Below are positions 7,886-15,279 of a stretch of DNA of 64,000 nucleotides, piece by piece. The notes under the pieces are model-generated. The model saw only the letters and a program-made list of their open reading frames with translations, made no database searches and was not told where the DNA came from. Origin of the DNA: AC-32 sp963715575. Lineage in GTDB: Bacteria; Actinomycetota; Thermoleophilia; Gaiellales; Gaiellaceae. The translations under genes were made by a program, and so were the position numbers. The stretch is from positions 2,604,001 to 2,668,000 of the forward strand of contig OY970250.1 of NCBI GenBank assembly GCA_963715575.1, read 5' to 3'. Position 1 is the first letter of the stretch. The number at the start of each line of letters is the position of its first letter.

Positions 7886-8076
7886 CGCGTCGGCGCGTTC
7901 GCACCGAAGGCCATCACGAGCAGGAAGACCAGGAAGCCGGTCACGGCGCCGAGGATGAACGCCGTGCCGCCGTTGACGCCGACGGCGAGCCCGCCGAGCC
8001 AGACGTAGAGCCCGAAGACGAGCGCCCAGATGAAGGCGATCACGCCACGTGAGAAGGACGGGGCTCGGAGGTGCAC
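7858..8076 (-). CDS. Small two-helix membrane protein
   Basis: This 72-residue protein has two clear hydrophobic helices, about residues 11-32 and 39-60, separated by a short GVNGGT loop. A basic C terminus ends in RQLRRADRR. It starts at the GTG 8074-8076, with a -10-like TAGAGT 7 nt upstream and no ribosome site. Its promoter lies next to the DnaA-box cluster at 8113-8153, which could affect its expression. Function is unknown. Confidence 0.6.
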   Translation of the reverse strand: MHLRAPSFSRGVIAFIWALVFGLYVWLGGLAVGVNGGTAFILGAVTGFLVFLLVMAFGANAPTRQLRRADRR

Positions 8077-8083
8077 GACGCGG

Positions 8084-8089
8084 ACTCTA
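8084..8089 (-). promoter_or_regulatory. -10 box TAGAGT for the small membrane protein
   Basis: On the minus strand TAGAGT ends 7 nt before the GTG at 8076, consistent with a leaderless transcript. Confidence 0.4.
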
Positions 8090-8481
8090 CCGCCCTCGCG
8101 GTCGTTTCGGGGTTATCCACAAGCTGCACGCCCTGCTGTGGAAATGTGGATAATTGAATTTCCGCAAATTGCGGCCTCGACGTGGTTCGAAGCCCTTGAT
8201 CCGCCCTTGCCGGGGCCCTAGATTCCTTCTTGCGCCGAGCACGGAACCGGAGTAGGTCGAAGCCGAGTTCGAAGGCAGTACCCGCAAGGGGAAGGTCAGC
8301 GAAAACGGTGGACGAAACGGAGACCGGCTCGGCGAATTTTCTTGGTCCAACCGCGACGGCCGGGGTGGAGCCGTCACTGACAGGCCTCGTGTCCCGACTT
8401 GACATAACGCCCGTTATCGTGCATTGCGCCGAACACCGCGCAGCGAGCGGGTTTCGTCGGGCTTGCTTCGTGGCAGGAAGC
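8090..8481. promoter_or_regulatory. Gene-free regulatory region upstream of the primary-type sigma gene
   Basis: I see no convincing gene in these roughly 390 bp between a divergent membrane gene and the sigma-70 gene. The region is less GC-rich than its surroundings around 8140-8175. It holds two perfect DnaA boxes, a 13-bp palindrome CCGCAA-A-TTGCGG (8162-8174), a LexA-like TCGAAG-N4-GTTCGA (8257-8272), and an inverted repeat ATAACG-CC-CGTTAT (8404-8417) directly after a TTGACA (8399-8404). Several short frames cross it, but none has a ribosome site or a recognisable domain. A small RNA is possible but not supported. Confidence 0.55.
8113..8153. promoter_or_regulatory. Pair of perfect DnaA boxes in opposite orientation
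   Basis: TTATCCACA (8113-8121) and its exact reverse complement TGTGGATAA (8145-8153) match the DnaA-box consensus. A weaker CTGTGGAAA (8136-8144) abuts the second box. No dnaA, dnaN or gyrB gene is in the window, so this is more likely a DnaA regulatory or titration site than oriC. Confidence 0.65.
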
Positions 8482-8487
8482 TAGGTT
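8482..8487 (+). promoter_or_regulatory. -10 box TAGGTT for the sigma-70 gene
   Basis: TAGGTT is followed by 6 nt and then the ATG at 8494. No Shine-Dalgarno sequence fits, so the sigma mRNA is predicted to be leaderless. Confidence 0.45.
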
Positions 8488-8493
8488 GCAGGG

Positions 8494-9564
8494 ATGACCG
8501 CGGTCGAGATCGAGAACGTGCTGGCGACTCCCGAGCTGCACGACCTGTTCGAGCAGGCGGAGCAGCACGGGTCGCTTCGCTATGCCGACCTGATCGAAGT
8601 GCTCGAGCCACTGCATCTCGACCCGCTCGAGACCGACGCCCTCTTCCGCGAGCTCGAGCAGCGCGGGATCGAGGTCTCGGAGCCCGAGCGCGAGCAGAAG
8701 GAGCCCCCGCCCCCTCCACCGCCGCCGCAGCCAGTCGTGCAGGAGACGACGACGGACGCGCTCCAGCTGTTCCTGCGGGACGCCGGCCGCCACCCACTGC
8801 TGACCGCCGCGCAGGAGGTCGAGCTCGCCAAGCGCATCGAGCGCGGCGACATGGAGGCCAAGACGCGGATGATCCAGTCGAACCTGCGCCTGGTCGTCTC
8901 GATCGCGAAGAACTACCGCAACCAGGGCCTGCCGTTCCTCGACCTGATCCAGGAAGGCACGCTCGGCCTGATCCGCGCCGTCGAGAAGTTCGACTGGCGC
9001 CGCGGCTACAAGTTCTCCACCTACGCCACCTGGTGGATCCGCCAGGCGGTGGCGCGGGCGCTCGCCGACAAGGCGCGAACGATCCGCATGCCCGTCCACA
9101 TCGTCGAACGGATGCAGAAGATGAACCGCGCCGAGCGCACGCTCTGGACGCAGCTCGGCCGTGAGCCGACGCTCGAGGAGGTCGCCGAGGAGGCGAACCT
9201 GCCGATCGCGCAGGCGCACGAGGTCAAGGCCGCCGCGCGCGCGTCGACGAGCCTCGACCAGCCGGTCGGCGAGACCGAGGACGCAGTGTTCGGAGACTTC
9301 GTCGCCGGCGACGGCCCGCTCCCGGACGAGCAGGTCGAGGTCTCGCTGCGCTGCCAGGCGCTCGCGGAGGCCCTGAACGCCCTCGGCGACCGCGAGCGGC
9401 AGGTGCTGATCCTCCGCTACGGCCTCGACGACGCCGAGCCGAAGACGCTCGAGGAGATCGGCCGGCGGCTCGGGCTGACGCGCGAGCGGGTGCGTCAGAT
9501 CGAGACCGAAGCGCTCAAGCGCCTGGCACGGTTGCGCGAGATGGAGTCGGTCGCCCGGAGCTGA
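8494..9564 (+). CDS. RNA polymerase sigma-70 factor with region 1.1-like N terminus (probable primary sigma)
   Basis: This 356-residue sigma-70 factor directs RNA polymerase to -35/-10 promoters. An N-terminal helical segment (about residues 8-60) resembles region 1.1 of housekeeping sigma factors. An EPEREQKE linker and an eight-proline run come next. Regions 1.2-2 follow with the core-binding LPFLDLIQEGTLGLIRAVEKFD and the -10 recognition helix YATWWIRQAVARALAD. Regions 3 and 4 end with LGLTRERVRQIETEALKRL. Having region 1.1 argues for the primary role. A second sigma-70 gene converges on it with 15 bp between stops. Its upstream region contains DnaA boxes. Confidence 0.9.
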   Translation: MTAVEIENVLATPELHDLFEQAEQHGSLRYADLIEVLEPLHLDPLETDALFRELEQRGIEVSEPEREQKEPPPPPPPPQPVVQETTTDALQLFLRDAGRHPLLTAAQEVELAKRIERGDMEAKTRMIQSNLRLVVSIAKNYRNQGLPFLDLIQEGTLGLIRAVEKFDWRRGYKFSTYATWWIRQAVARALADKARTIRMPVHIVERMQKMNRAERTLWTQLGREPTLEEVAEEANLPIAQAHEVKAAARASTSLDQPVGETEDAVFGDFVAGDGPLPDEQVEVSLRCQALAEALNALGDRERQVLILRYGLDDAEPKTLEEIGRRLGLTRERVRQIETEALKRLARLREMESVARS

Positions 9565-9579
9565 GCCCGAGCGGCGCGC

Positions 9580-10530
9580 TTACTCGCCGCGCAGGTAGAG
9601 CTGAAGCGCCGGCGCGACCAGGCGCAGCTCGCGCAGGGCGCGCGACTCGAGCTGGCGGACGCGTTCTCGGGTGATGCCGAGGTCGGAGCCGACCTCCTCG
9701 AGCGTCTGTGGCGGCTCGCCGTCGAGCCCGAAGCGCCGCGAGACCACGTGGCGCATGCGCGGGGTGAGCCGAAGGAGCGCCTGGGCGAGCTCGGCGGAGC
9801 GCAGGTGCTCTGCCGTCACGGTGTCGGGGCGGTCGGTCTTCAGGTCCTCGATCAGGTCGCCGTAGAGGCTCTCGCCGTCGCCGACCGGCGTCTCGAGGCT
9901 GACCGGGTCCTCGACGAGCTCCAGCAGCGTCCGCACGCGCTCCAGCGGGAAGCCGCTCTCCTTGGCGATCTCGGGCAGCAGCGGCTCGCGGTTCAGCTTC
10001 TGGGCCAGGATCCGGCGCGAGCGCATCACTCGGCGCACCTGCTCGGCGACGTGAACGGGCAGCCGGATCGTCCGGCCCTGGTCGGCGAGCGCGCGGGTGA
10101 TCGCCTGGCGGATCCACCAGGTCGCGTACGTCGAGAGCTTGAAGCCGAGCTTGTAGTCGAACTTCTCGACCGCGCGGATCAGGCCGAGGTTGCCTTCCTG
10201 GATCAGGTCGAGCAGCGGGACGCCGGCCTTCGTGTAGTTGCGCGTGATCGACATCACGAGGCGCAGGTTCGACTCGATCAGCTTGCGCTTGGCGGCCTCG
10301 TCGCCCTCGTCCTTCAGGCGGGCGAGCTCGCGCTCCTGGGCCGGCGTGAGGAGGGGCCCGTCGCCGATCTGGCGCACGTAGAGCTTGAGCGGGTCGGCCG
10401 TCTGGGGCTCCGTCGGCTCCGTCTCGACGGCGTCGACCTCGTCGACTTCCGCCGGGGCCGGCACCACCTCGAGCTTGGGCTCGGGTGCGTCGGGCGCCGG
10501 GAGCGCTTCCGGGAGCGGCCGCTGCTCCAT
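9580..10530 (-). CDS. Group 2-type sigma-70 factor
   Basis: This is a second RpoD-related sigma factor of 316 residues. I chose the ATG at 10528-10530 (AGAGG 7 nt upstream) over a GTG 57 bp further out. It lacks region 1.1: an acidic Pro/Glu-rich N terminus leads straight into region 1.2 (DPLKLYVRQIGDGPLL), then VPLLDLIQEGNLGLIRAVEKFD and YATWWIRQAITRALADQGRTIRLP. The region 4 helix-turn-helix reads LGITRERVRQLESRALREL. Its -10 recognition helix is nearly identical to that of the neighbouring sigma factor, so the promoter sets probably overlap. It is likely an alternative, non-essential paralogue. Confidence 0.88.
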   Translation of the reverse strand: MEQRPLPEALPAPDAPEPKLEVVPAPAEVDEVDAVETEPTEPQTADPLKLYVRQIGDGPLLTPAQERELARLKDEGDEAAKRKLIESNLRLVMSITRNYTKAGVPLLDLIQEGNLGLIRAVEKFDYKLGFKLSTYATWWIRQAITRALADQGRTIRLPVHVAEQVRRVMRSRRILAQKLNREPLLPEIAKESGFPLERVRTLLELVEDPVSLETPVGDGESLYGDLIEDLKTDRPDTVTAEHLRSAELAQALLRLTPRMRHVVSRRFGLDGEPPQTLEEVGSDLGITRERVRQLESRALRELRLVAPALQLYLRGE

Positions 10531-10700
10531 CACGCAGCCTCTATCGGCCACCCCCCTCCCTCGCTTGAGGGACGGTTGTACCCGCACGAGGGATCAGGGC
10601 CGCTGCCGTCGAACCGAGAGGCACACACGTAGATGCCTAACTCTCAGCCGAAGCCATCGTCAGACTCCATTGCGGCCACGTTTGCGGTCGCGCCTATGGT

Positions 10701-10714
10701 GTAAGGGGTCTTAC
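10701..10714 (+). promoter_or_regulatory. Short hairpin overlapping the ribosome site of the amidotransferase gene
   Basis: GTAAG-GGGT-CTTAC is a perfect 5-bp inverted repeat that includes the AAGGGG ribosome-site candidate upstream of the ATG at 10720. The rest of the divergent 190-bp spacer shows only a TATGGT (10695-10700) that could be a -10. Confidence 0.3.
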
Positions 10715-10719
10715 AGACG

Positions 10720-11508
10720 ATGTGCGGAATTGCCGGATACAGCTTGAGCGCCTCGAGTCAGGTCGACCGGACGCTCGCAGCCCAGGCCCTGCTCGCAGGG
10801 ATCGCCGAGCGCGGCGCCGATGCGGTCGGATACGCCTACCGGCGCGGCACCTGCAAGGCCGCGATCCACAAGCAGCGCTCCGGCGCAAGCGCCCTGCTCG
10901 AGCAGGTCGTCCTCCCCACCAGCGCCACCGAAGCCTTGATCCACGTGCGTGACTACACGAAGGGCCATCCCCGGATCGAGGCCAACAACCACCCGATCCG
11001 CCACGGCACCGTCGTCGGCATGCACAACGGGATCATCTTCAACGACGACGAGCTGATGGAACAGCATGGCTTCGAACGTGCCGAGCCGCAGATGACGGTC
11101 GACTCAGAGGCGATCTTCGCCCTCGCCGAGGCTCACGAGGGCGCTCCTGGCGCCCTGGAGCAGCTTCGCGGCTCGATGGCGACCGCCTGGCTCGACGAGC
11201 GGCGCCCGCGGACGCTGTTCCTGGCCCGCGGCGTCGGCCGGCCGCTCTGGATCGGCGAGGGCCACGACGAGATCCTGTTCGCCTCGACCAAGGCGGCGCT
11301 CGAGGTCGCCGAGCGCTTCCTCGGCCTGAAGCTGCGCAAGCGCGAGGTCAGCGAGGGCACGCTCGTAGTCGTCGCCGACGGTGAGGTGCTCGAGAAGCTC
11401 CGCTTCAAGCCCGACCGGGACTTCGAGGAGTCCAAGCTCCCGGCCGTGCGTGCTCCGCACGAGGGCGCCTTCTGCCTCCAGCGCCTCGCGGCGCTCGCCT
11501 CGCTCTAG
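10720..11508 (+). CDS. Stand-alone class II (Ntn) glutamine amidotransferase
   Basis: This 262-residue protein begins MCGIAGY, so Cys2 becomes the N-terminal nucleophile after Met removal, as in PurF, GlmS and AsnB glutaminase domains. HVRDYTKGHP, NNHPIRHG and GMHNGIIFND carry the other glutaminase-site residues. It hydrolyses glutamine and would pass ammonia to a partner synthase. No synthase domain is fused and none is adjacent, so the acceptor is unknown. The C-terminal 30 residues form a separate basic tail. It converges on the broken repeat gene downstream, 4 bp apart. Confidence 0.8.
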   Translation: MCGIAGYSLSASSQVDRTLAAQALLAGIAERGADAVGYAYRRGTCKAAIHKQRSGASALLEQVVLPTSATEALIHVRDYTKGHPRIEANNHPIRHGTVVGMHNGIIFNDDELMEQHGFERAEPQMTVDSEAIFALAEAHEGAPGALEQLRGSMATAWLDERRPRTLFLARGVGRPLWIGEGHDEILFASTKAALEVAERFLGLKLRKREVSEGTLVVVADGEVLEKLRFKPDRDFEESKLPAVRAPHEGAFCLQRLAALASL

Positions 11509-11512
11509 CTAC

Positions 11513-12199
11513 CTACTCGAGGCTGCCGTCGCCGGCGACTTCCGTTCCGGCCGCGACCAGGCGCTCGCGGACCAGGAACTGGAACGTCGACCAGGCGCCC
11601 TTGCGCGCCGTCGAACATGCGGTAGATCTGCCACTCGGTCAGCATCGTCTCGTCGCGCTTGCGCGCCTCCGCCCAGTCCGCGAACTTGGGCAGCCGGCCG
11701 AGCGTCTTCGCGAGCTCCATCCCCTGCTCCATCGCGCGCTCGAGCTTCTCCTCCCCCACCGGGACGTCGAAGCCGGCCTCGCGCAGGGCGTTCGCCAGCG
11801 AGCCGAACGTGTGCCAGTAGAGCGACTTCGAGGGCATGCGTCCGCGGTGCTCCTCGATGTCGCTGCGCCGTCGGGATCCGCCCGAGCTCCTCCCCGAGCT
11901 CCCGCAGCAGCTCCAGCAGCTCCTCGCGCGTGGCGAACCGGCGCGGCACGAGCCCGGCCTTGCGCTTCGCCTCGTTCCAGCTGCCGAAGTGCTCGATCAC
12001 CGTCTGCGGGTGGACGCTCGTCTCCGCGTCGGCGGCGAACTCCCGCATCGTCGGCGAGCGGCCGAGCCGCTTCGCGCAGGCGGCGAGCTCGGCGAGGATC
12101 TGCTCGTCCGTGTAGCGCTTGCGGATGCCGGCCTGGAACGCCGCGAGCGCCGTCCGGATCGATCCCCGCGAGCGCCGGTACTGGGCGCCGGCGAGGCAT
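11513..12199 (-). pseudogene. Frameshifted gene with homing-endonuclease-associated (HNH_repeat-like) repeats
   Basis: Three repeats of the homing-endonuclease-associated type can be read, each with a 'LGRxPT' turn and an 'FGSxxxAxxxAG' close. Repeat 1 has LGRSPTMREF ... HFGSWNEAKRKAGL, repeat 2 has LGRIPT ... HTFGSLANALREAGF, and repeat 3 has LGRLPKFADW ... GAWSTFQFLVRERL. They lie in different frames: shifts occur near 12150-12170, near 11862-11870 and near 11580, so no intact frame exists. A good start is the ATG at 12197-12199 with GGAG upstream and a TATCCT -10. The original stop is the TAG at 11513-11515. No HNH nuclease domain is visible. The lesions are either real decay or indel errors in the assembly. 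Confidence 0.65.
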
Positions 12200-12269
12200 C
12201 GTCTTCTCCAAACAGGATAGAGCAACTTCGCCCCTGCGCAAACTGCGGGCTAGCGTTTGCAGGATGTTG

Positions 12270-15011
12270 CTAACGCGTCCGACTAGGACGCAACGAGGAC
12301 GCGCGGGCGCTTGTCGCTCGTCGTCGATGCCCTCGATCGGCAGGATCCGCTCGAGGGCCGCGACGCAGCGCGGGCAGAACTGGGTGCCGGCGGCGCGGCG
12401 AAGCTCGTCCAGCGCCTCTCGAGGCGGGCCTGGCGGCCCGGTAGATGCGCGTCGTCAGCATCGAGTCGAGCGCGTCGGCGACGTGGATGATGCGGGCGCC
12501 GAGCGGGATCTCCTCCCCCTTGAGCCCGTCCGGGTAGCCGGCGCCGTCGAAGCGCTCGTGGTGGTGCCGGATCGCCGGCACGGCGTCGTTCAGGAAGCCG
12601 AGCCGGTCGATGATGCGTGCGCCCTCGTCGGCGTGCCGCTGCATCAGCTCCCACTCGTCCGCGGTCAGGCTCGCGGGCTTGAGCAGGATCGCGTCCGGGA
12701 TCGCAAGCTTGCCGATGTCGTGGAAGAGCGCCGCGTGGCCGAGCAGGTCGAGCTCGGCCTGCGAGAGCGCGAGCTCGCGGCCGATCGCCAGCGCGAGCTG
12801 CTGGACTCGCCGCGAGTGGCCGGCGGTGTAGGCGTCGCGCGCGTCGACCGTGGCCGAGAGGCTCTCCATGGCCGCCGTCGAGCGCTCCTTGAGCAGCCGG
12901 TTGGCCTGCTCGAGCGAGACGTTCTGGGTCTGGATCGTCTCGGCGGCCGCGCGGAGCTTCTGCGCGCTGCGCTGCGTGTGCCGGAGGTAGGCCTCCTGCG
13001 TCTTGCGCATCAGCAACAGCGGCACCGCGAAGACGGCGAGGGCCCAGAGCCCGGCCGCCTCGTTGCCGACCCAGATCACGCCGCCGATGAAGCCGTAGAC
13101 GAGGTAGTGGGTCGCGAGCCAGGCGAAGCGCTCCTTGAAGACCGCCCACCAGCGCTCGTGGCCCTCGATCGCGACCACCGCGCTCAAGAGCGTCATGTTG
13201 ACCATGAAGTAGGTGCCGCCGGCAGCGATGCCCGCGGCGACGTAGACGAACTTCTGCATGCCGTCCGGCGCCAGGAAGCCGGACGTGAAGACCGCGGCCG
13301 CTGCGAGCGAGGAGAGCGCGAGCGTGCCGACGTTGAAGACCACATAGTGGAACGGCGACCTCCGCGCGCTCCACTCCACCGCGGCGATCGTGATCGCCAG
13401 GGCAATAGCCGCGCGGACGCCGAACAGCGCAGCGCCGGCAATCGAGCCGACGGCGCTGACCGAGATCGAGCCGTCGTCGACCTCGAGCGCGAGCGCCTGG
13501 CCGGCGCCGACGAGCGCCACGAGCGCGATCAGGCCGAGCCAGTCCGTGTTGTGGCCGTAGATCGCGCCGAGCGAGCTGGCCACGATACCGACGGCGCTGA
13601 CGATCCCGACGAAGACCGCAAGGCGTCGCGAGAGCGAGAGGAAGCGAGGCCCGTGCATCGCGTGAGGCCGCGGGTGGCGGCGCTCGAGATCCGGGACGCT
13701 CTCGGCGGCAGGAGGCAGCGGCACGATGTGGTCGCCGTCCTCCGGAACCGCGACGAGCCGGCTCTGGCGCTTCTCCGGCATCAGCAGCGGCTCGGAGCTC
13801 GCATCGAGCACGCGGTTGCGGCCCTGGAGCTTGGCGCGGTAGACGGCCAGGTCGGCCTGGTGGATCAGCTCGTTGGCGTCGGCACCGTCGCGCGGGAACG
13901 CGGCGACGCCGATCGAGACCGTGGCGCGGATCGGCTCGCTCGAGGTCTCGACGTCGTAGGTGCGAGCGGCAACCGTGCGCCGGATCCGCTCGGCGATTTC
14001 GAAGGCCTGCTCGGGGGTCGTCTCCGGGAGCAGGATCGCGAACTCCTCGCCGCCGAAGCGGGCCGGGACGTCGTAGTGGCGCAAGTGCGAGCGGAACACC
14101 TCGGCGATGCCCTGGAGCACCGCGTCACCGGCGAGATGGCCGTACGTGTTGTTGATGTCGCGCAGGAGGTCGAGGTCGGCCATCACGAGCGACAGTGGCC
14201 GCTCGAAACGCTCGGCGCGCAGCAGCTCCTCGTTCAACGCGAGCGCAAAGTGCCTTGCATTGAAGAGGCCCGTCTTCGGGTCGACGCGGGCCTCCTCCTG
14301 CAGCTGCGGGACGCTCAGCGAGCGGTGGATCAGCAGCAGCGGAGCGACGGCGAACGGGATCAGCCAGGGATTCGCGCCCCAGAACGCCGCCATCGCGACG
14401 CCGAGCATCGCCAGCACGAGGTCGGTCGAAAGGCTCGGAAACGAGAACAGGCCGGACTCGCGCAGCGAATGGCCGCGTGCCAGGTGCAGCATCGGGGCCA
14501 TCAAGAGGTGGTTGACGCCGACGATCGAGGCAGCCGCGGCGAGGCCGGCAATCGCGTAGTTGAAGTCGTTGCCGCCGCCGAGGCCGAGGATGCCGTGGAA
14601 GGCCGCGTAGGCTGCGAGCATCGAGAGCGTCCAGTTGCAGATGTTGAAGATCTGGATGTACCAGGCGCTGCGGCTCTTCAGCCATTCCGGGATGTGCATC
14701 GCAACGCCGATCAGGACGACGAGCTCCGGCGGGAGGAGCATCGCGGCCGGGATCAGGAAGACGATCGTCGTGTGGTACGACTGGTTCCGGGGCGTGCGCA
14801 CGACGAAGAGCTGTGCGACGGCAGCGATCGTGCCGAGGATGACGAGGGTCGTCCAGCCCCGTGTGTGCGGGCTCAGCCGCGACAGCAGCGGCAGCGAGGC
14901 GGCCGTAGTGATGGCGGCGATGACGAAGAAGTAGACGGCGGCCCTGGCCGCGAGCTTCGGCGAGCCGCTCGTCTCGACGTCCTTAGCGATCGGGCTGGGG
15001 ACCGCGCTCAC
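12270..15011 (-). CDS. Membrane c-di-GMP enzyme with GGDEF and HD-GYP domains (3' end frameshifted)
   Basis: This roughly 910-residue protein makes and breaks c-di-GMP. It starts at the GTG 15009-15011 behind GGGGGAG. First come about seven membrane helices. A GGDEF domain follows with an active RFGGEEF site and an RHYD inhibitory I-site five residues ahead of GGEEF. A second membrane block and a coiled coil (AETIQTQNVSLEQANRLL) come next. The last domain is HD-GYP, with AGHSRRV, HDIGK, HHHERFDGAGYPDGL and ADALDSML. Both catalytic centres look intact, so it may be bifunctional. After TRIYR the frame is lost: the adjacent frame continues ALDELRRAAGTQFCPRC, and another shift would give a stop at 12283-12285. 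An inverted repeat lies in its promoter region. Confidence 0.85.
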   Translation of the reverse strand: MSAVPSPIAKDVETSGSPKLAARAAVYFFVIAAITTAASLPLLSRLSPHTRGWTTLVILGTIAAVAQLFVVRTPRNQSYHTTIVFLIPAAMLLPPELVVLIGVAMHIPEWLKSRSAWYIQIFNICNWTLSMLAAYAAFHGILGLGGGNDFNYAIAGLAAAASIVGVNHLLMAPMLHLARGHSLRESGLFSFPSLSTDLVLAMLGVAMAAFWGANPWLIPFAVAPLLLIHRSLSVPQLQEEARVDPKTGLFNARHFALALNEELLRAERFERPLSLVMADLDLLRDINNTYGHLAGDAVLQGIAEVFRSHLRHYDVPARFGGEEFAILLPETTPEQAFEIAERIRRTVAARTYDVETSSEPIRATVSIGVAAFPRDGADANELIHQADLAVYRAKLQGRNRVLDASSEPLLMPEKRQSRLVAVPEDGDHIVPLPPAAESVPDLERRHPRPHAMHGPRFLSLSRRLAVFVGIVSAVGIVASSLGAIYGHNTDWLGLIALVALVGAGQALALEVDDGSISVSAVGSIAGAALFGVRAAIALAITIAAVEWSARRSPFHYVVFNVGTLALSSLAAAAVFTSGFLAPDGMQKFVYVAAGIAAGGTYFMVNMTLLSAVVAIEGHERWWAVFKERFAWLATHYLVYGFIGGVIWVGNEAAGLWALAVFAVPLLLMRKTQEAYLRHTQRSAQKLRAAAETIQTQNVSLEQANRLLKERSTAAMESLSATVDARDAYTAGHSRRVQQLALAIGRELALSQAELDLLGHAALFHDIGKLAIPDAILLKPASLTADEWELMQRHADEGARIIDRLGFLNDAVPAIRHHHERFDGAGYPDGLKGEEIPLGARIIHVADALDSMLTTRIYRAARPASRGAGRASPRRRHPVLPALRRGPRADPADRGHRRRATSARASSLRPSRTR

Positions 15012-15122
15012 GCGCTCTCCCCCATTCGGATCTTGCCGGGCTCGAAGCTGGTCATCGGGCCGGTCACCGTCTCCTAATCTCCGCGCCTCGCGCGGCGCCG
15101 CAGGAACACGAAGCCATTGCAC

Positions 15123-15151
15123 GTGGTGAAGCACGCCTGTCGGTTCACCAC
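15123..15151. promoter_or_regulatory. Inverted repeat GTGGTGAA-N13-TTCACCAC upstream of the GGDEF/HD-GYP gene
   Basis: This perfect 8-bp inverted repeat has arm centres two helical turns apart and sits about 112-140 bp before the GGDEF/HD-GYP start. It looks like an operator for a dimeric regulator. The remaining gap between this gene and the subtilase holds only the terminator hairpin. Confidence 0.4.
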
Positions 15152-15227
15152 TTCCGGAAGCTACGTCGCTCGAACGAGGGTCACATCCCCCTTTTTCGGT
15201 ACGACCCGAATATCCCCCGAACGAGGG

Positions 15228-15251
15228 AGGGCCGGGATTGCTCCCGGCCCT
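15228..15251 (-). terminator. 10-bp perfect hairpin after the subtilase gene
   Basis: AGGGCCGGGA-TTGC-TCCCGGCCCT is a perfect stem with a 4-nt loop, 29 nt past the subtilase stop codon. There is no strong T-run, as is common in high-GC genomes. Confidence 0.6.
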
Positions 15252-15279
15252 TCCTCAACGCGTATACCCCGTCCGTCGC

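Noticed and set aside
8113..8175. Chromosome replication origin
   Set aside because: Only two perfect and one weak DnaA box are present, and none of the usual origin neighbours (dnaA, dnaN, recF, gyrB, rpmH) is in the window.
8180..8200. tRNA-like GGTTCGAA element near 8184
   Set aside because: No acceptor stem, D-arm or anticodon arm can be drawn around it.
8230..8484. Short plus-strand frame upstream of the sigma gene
   Set aside because: No ribosome site, biased composition and no domain; it crosses several putative operator sites.
11601..15077. A very long open frame (over 1100 codons) on the plus strand opposite the GGDEF/HD-GYP gene
   Set aside because: It is composed of Arg, Ala, Gly, Asp and His-rich low-complexity sequence without any domain and is the mirror of a strongly supported membrane protein. 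High GC keeps the antisense frame open.
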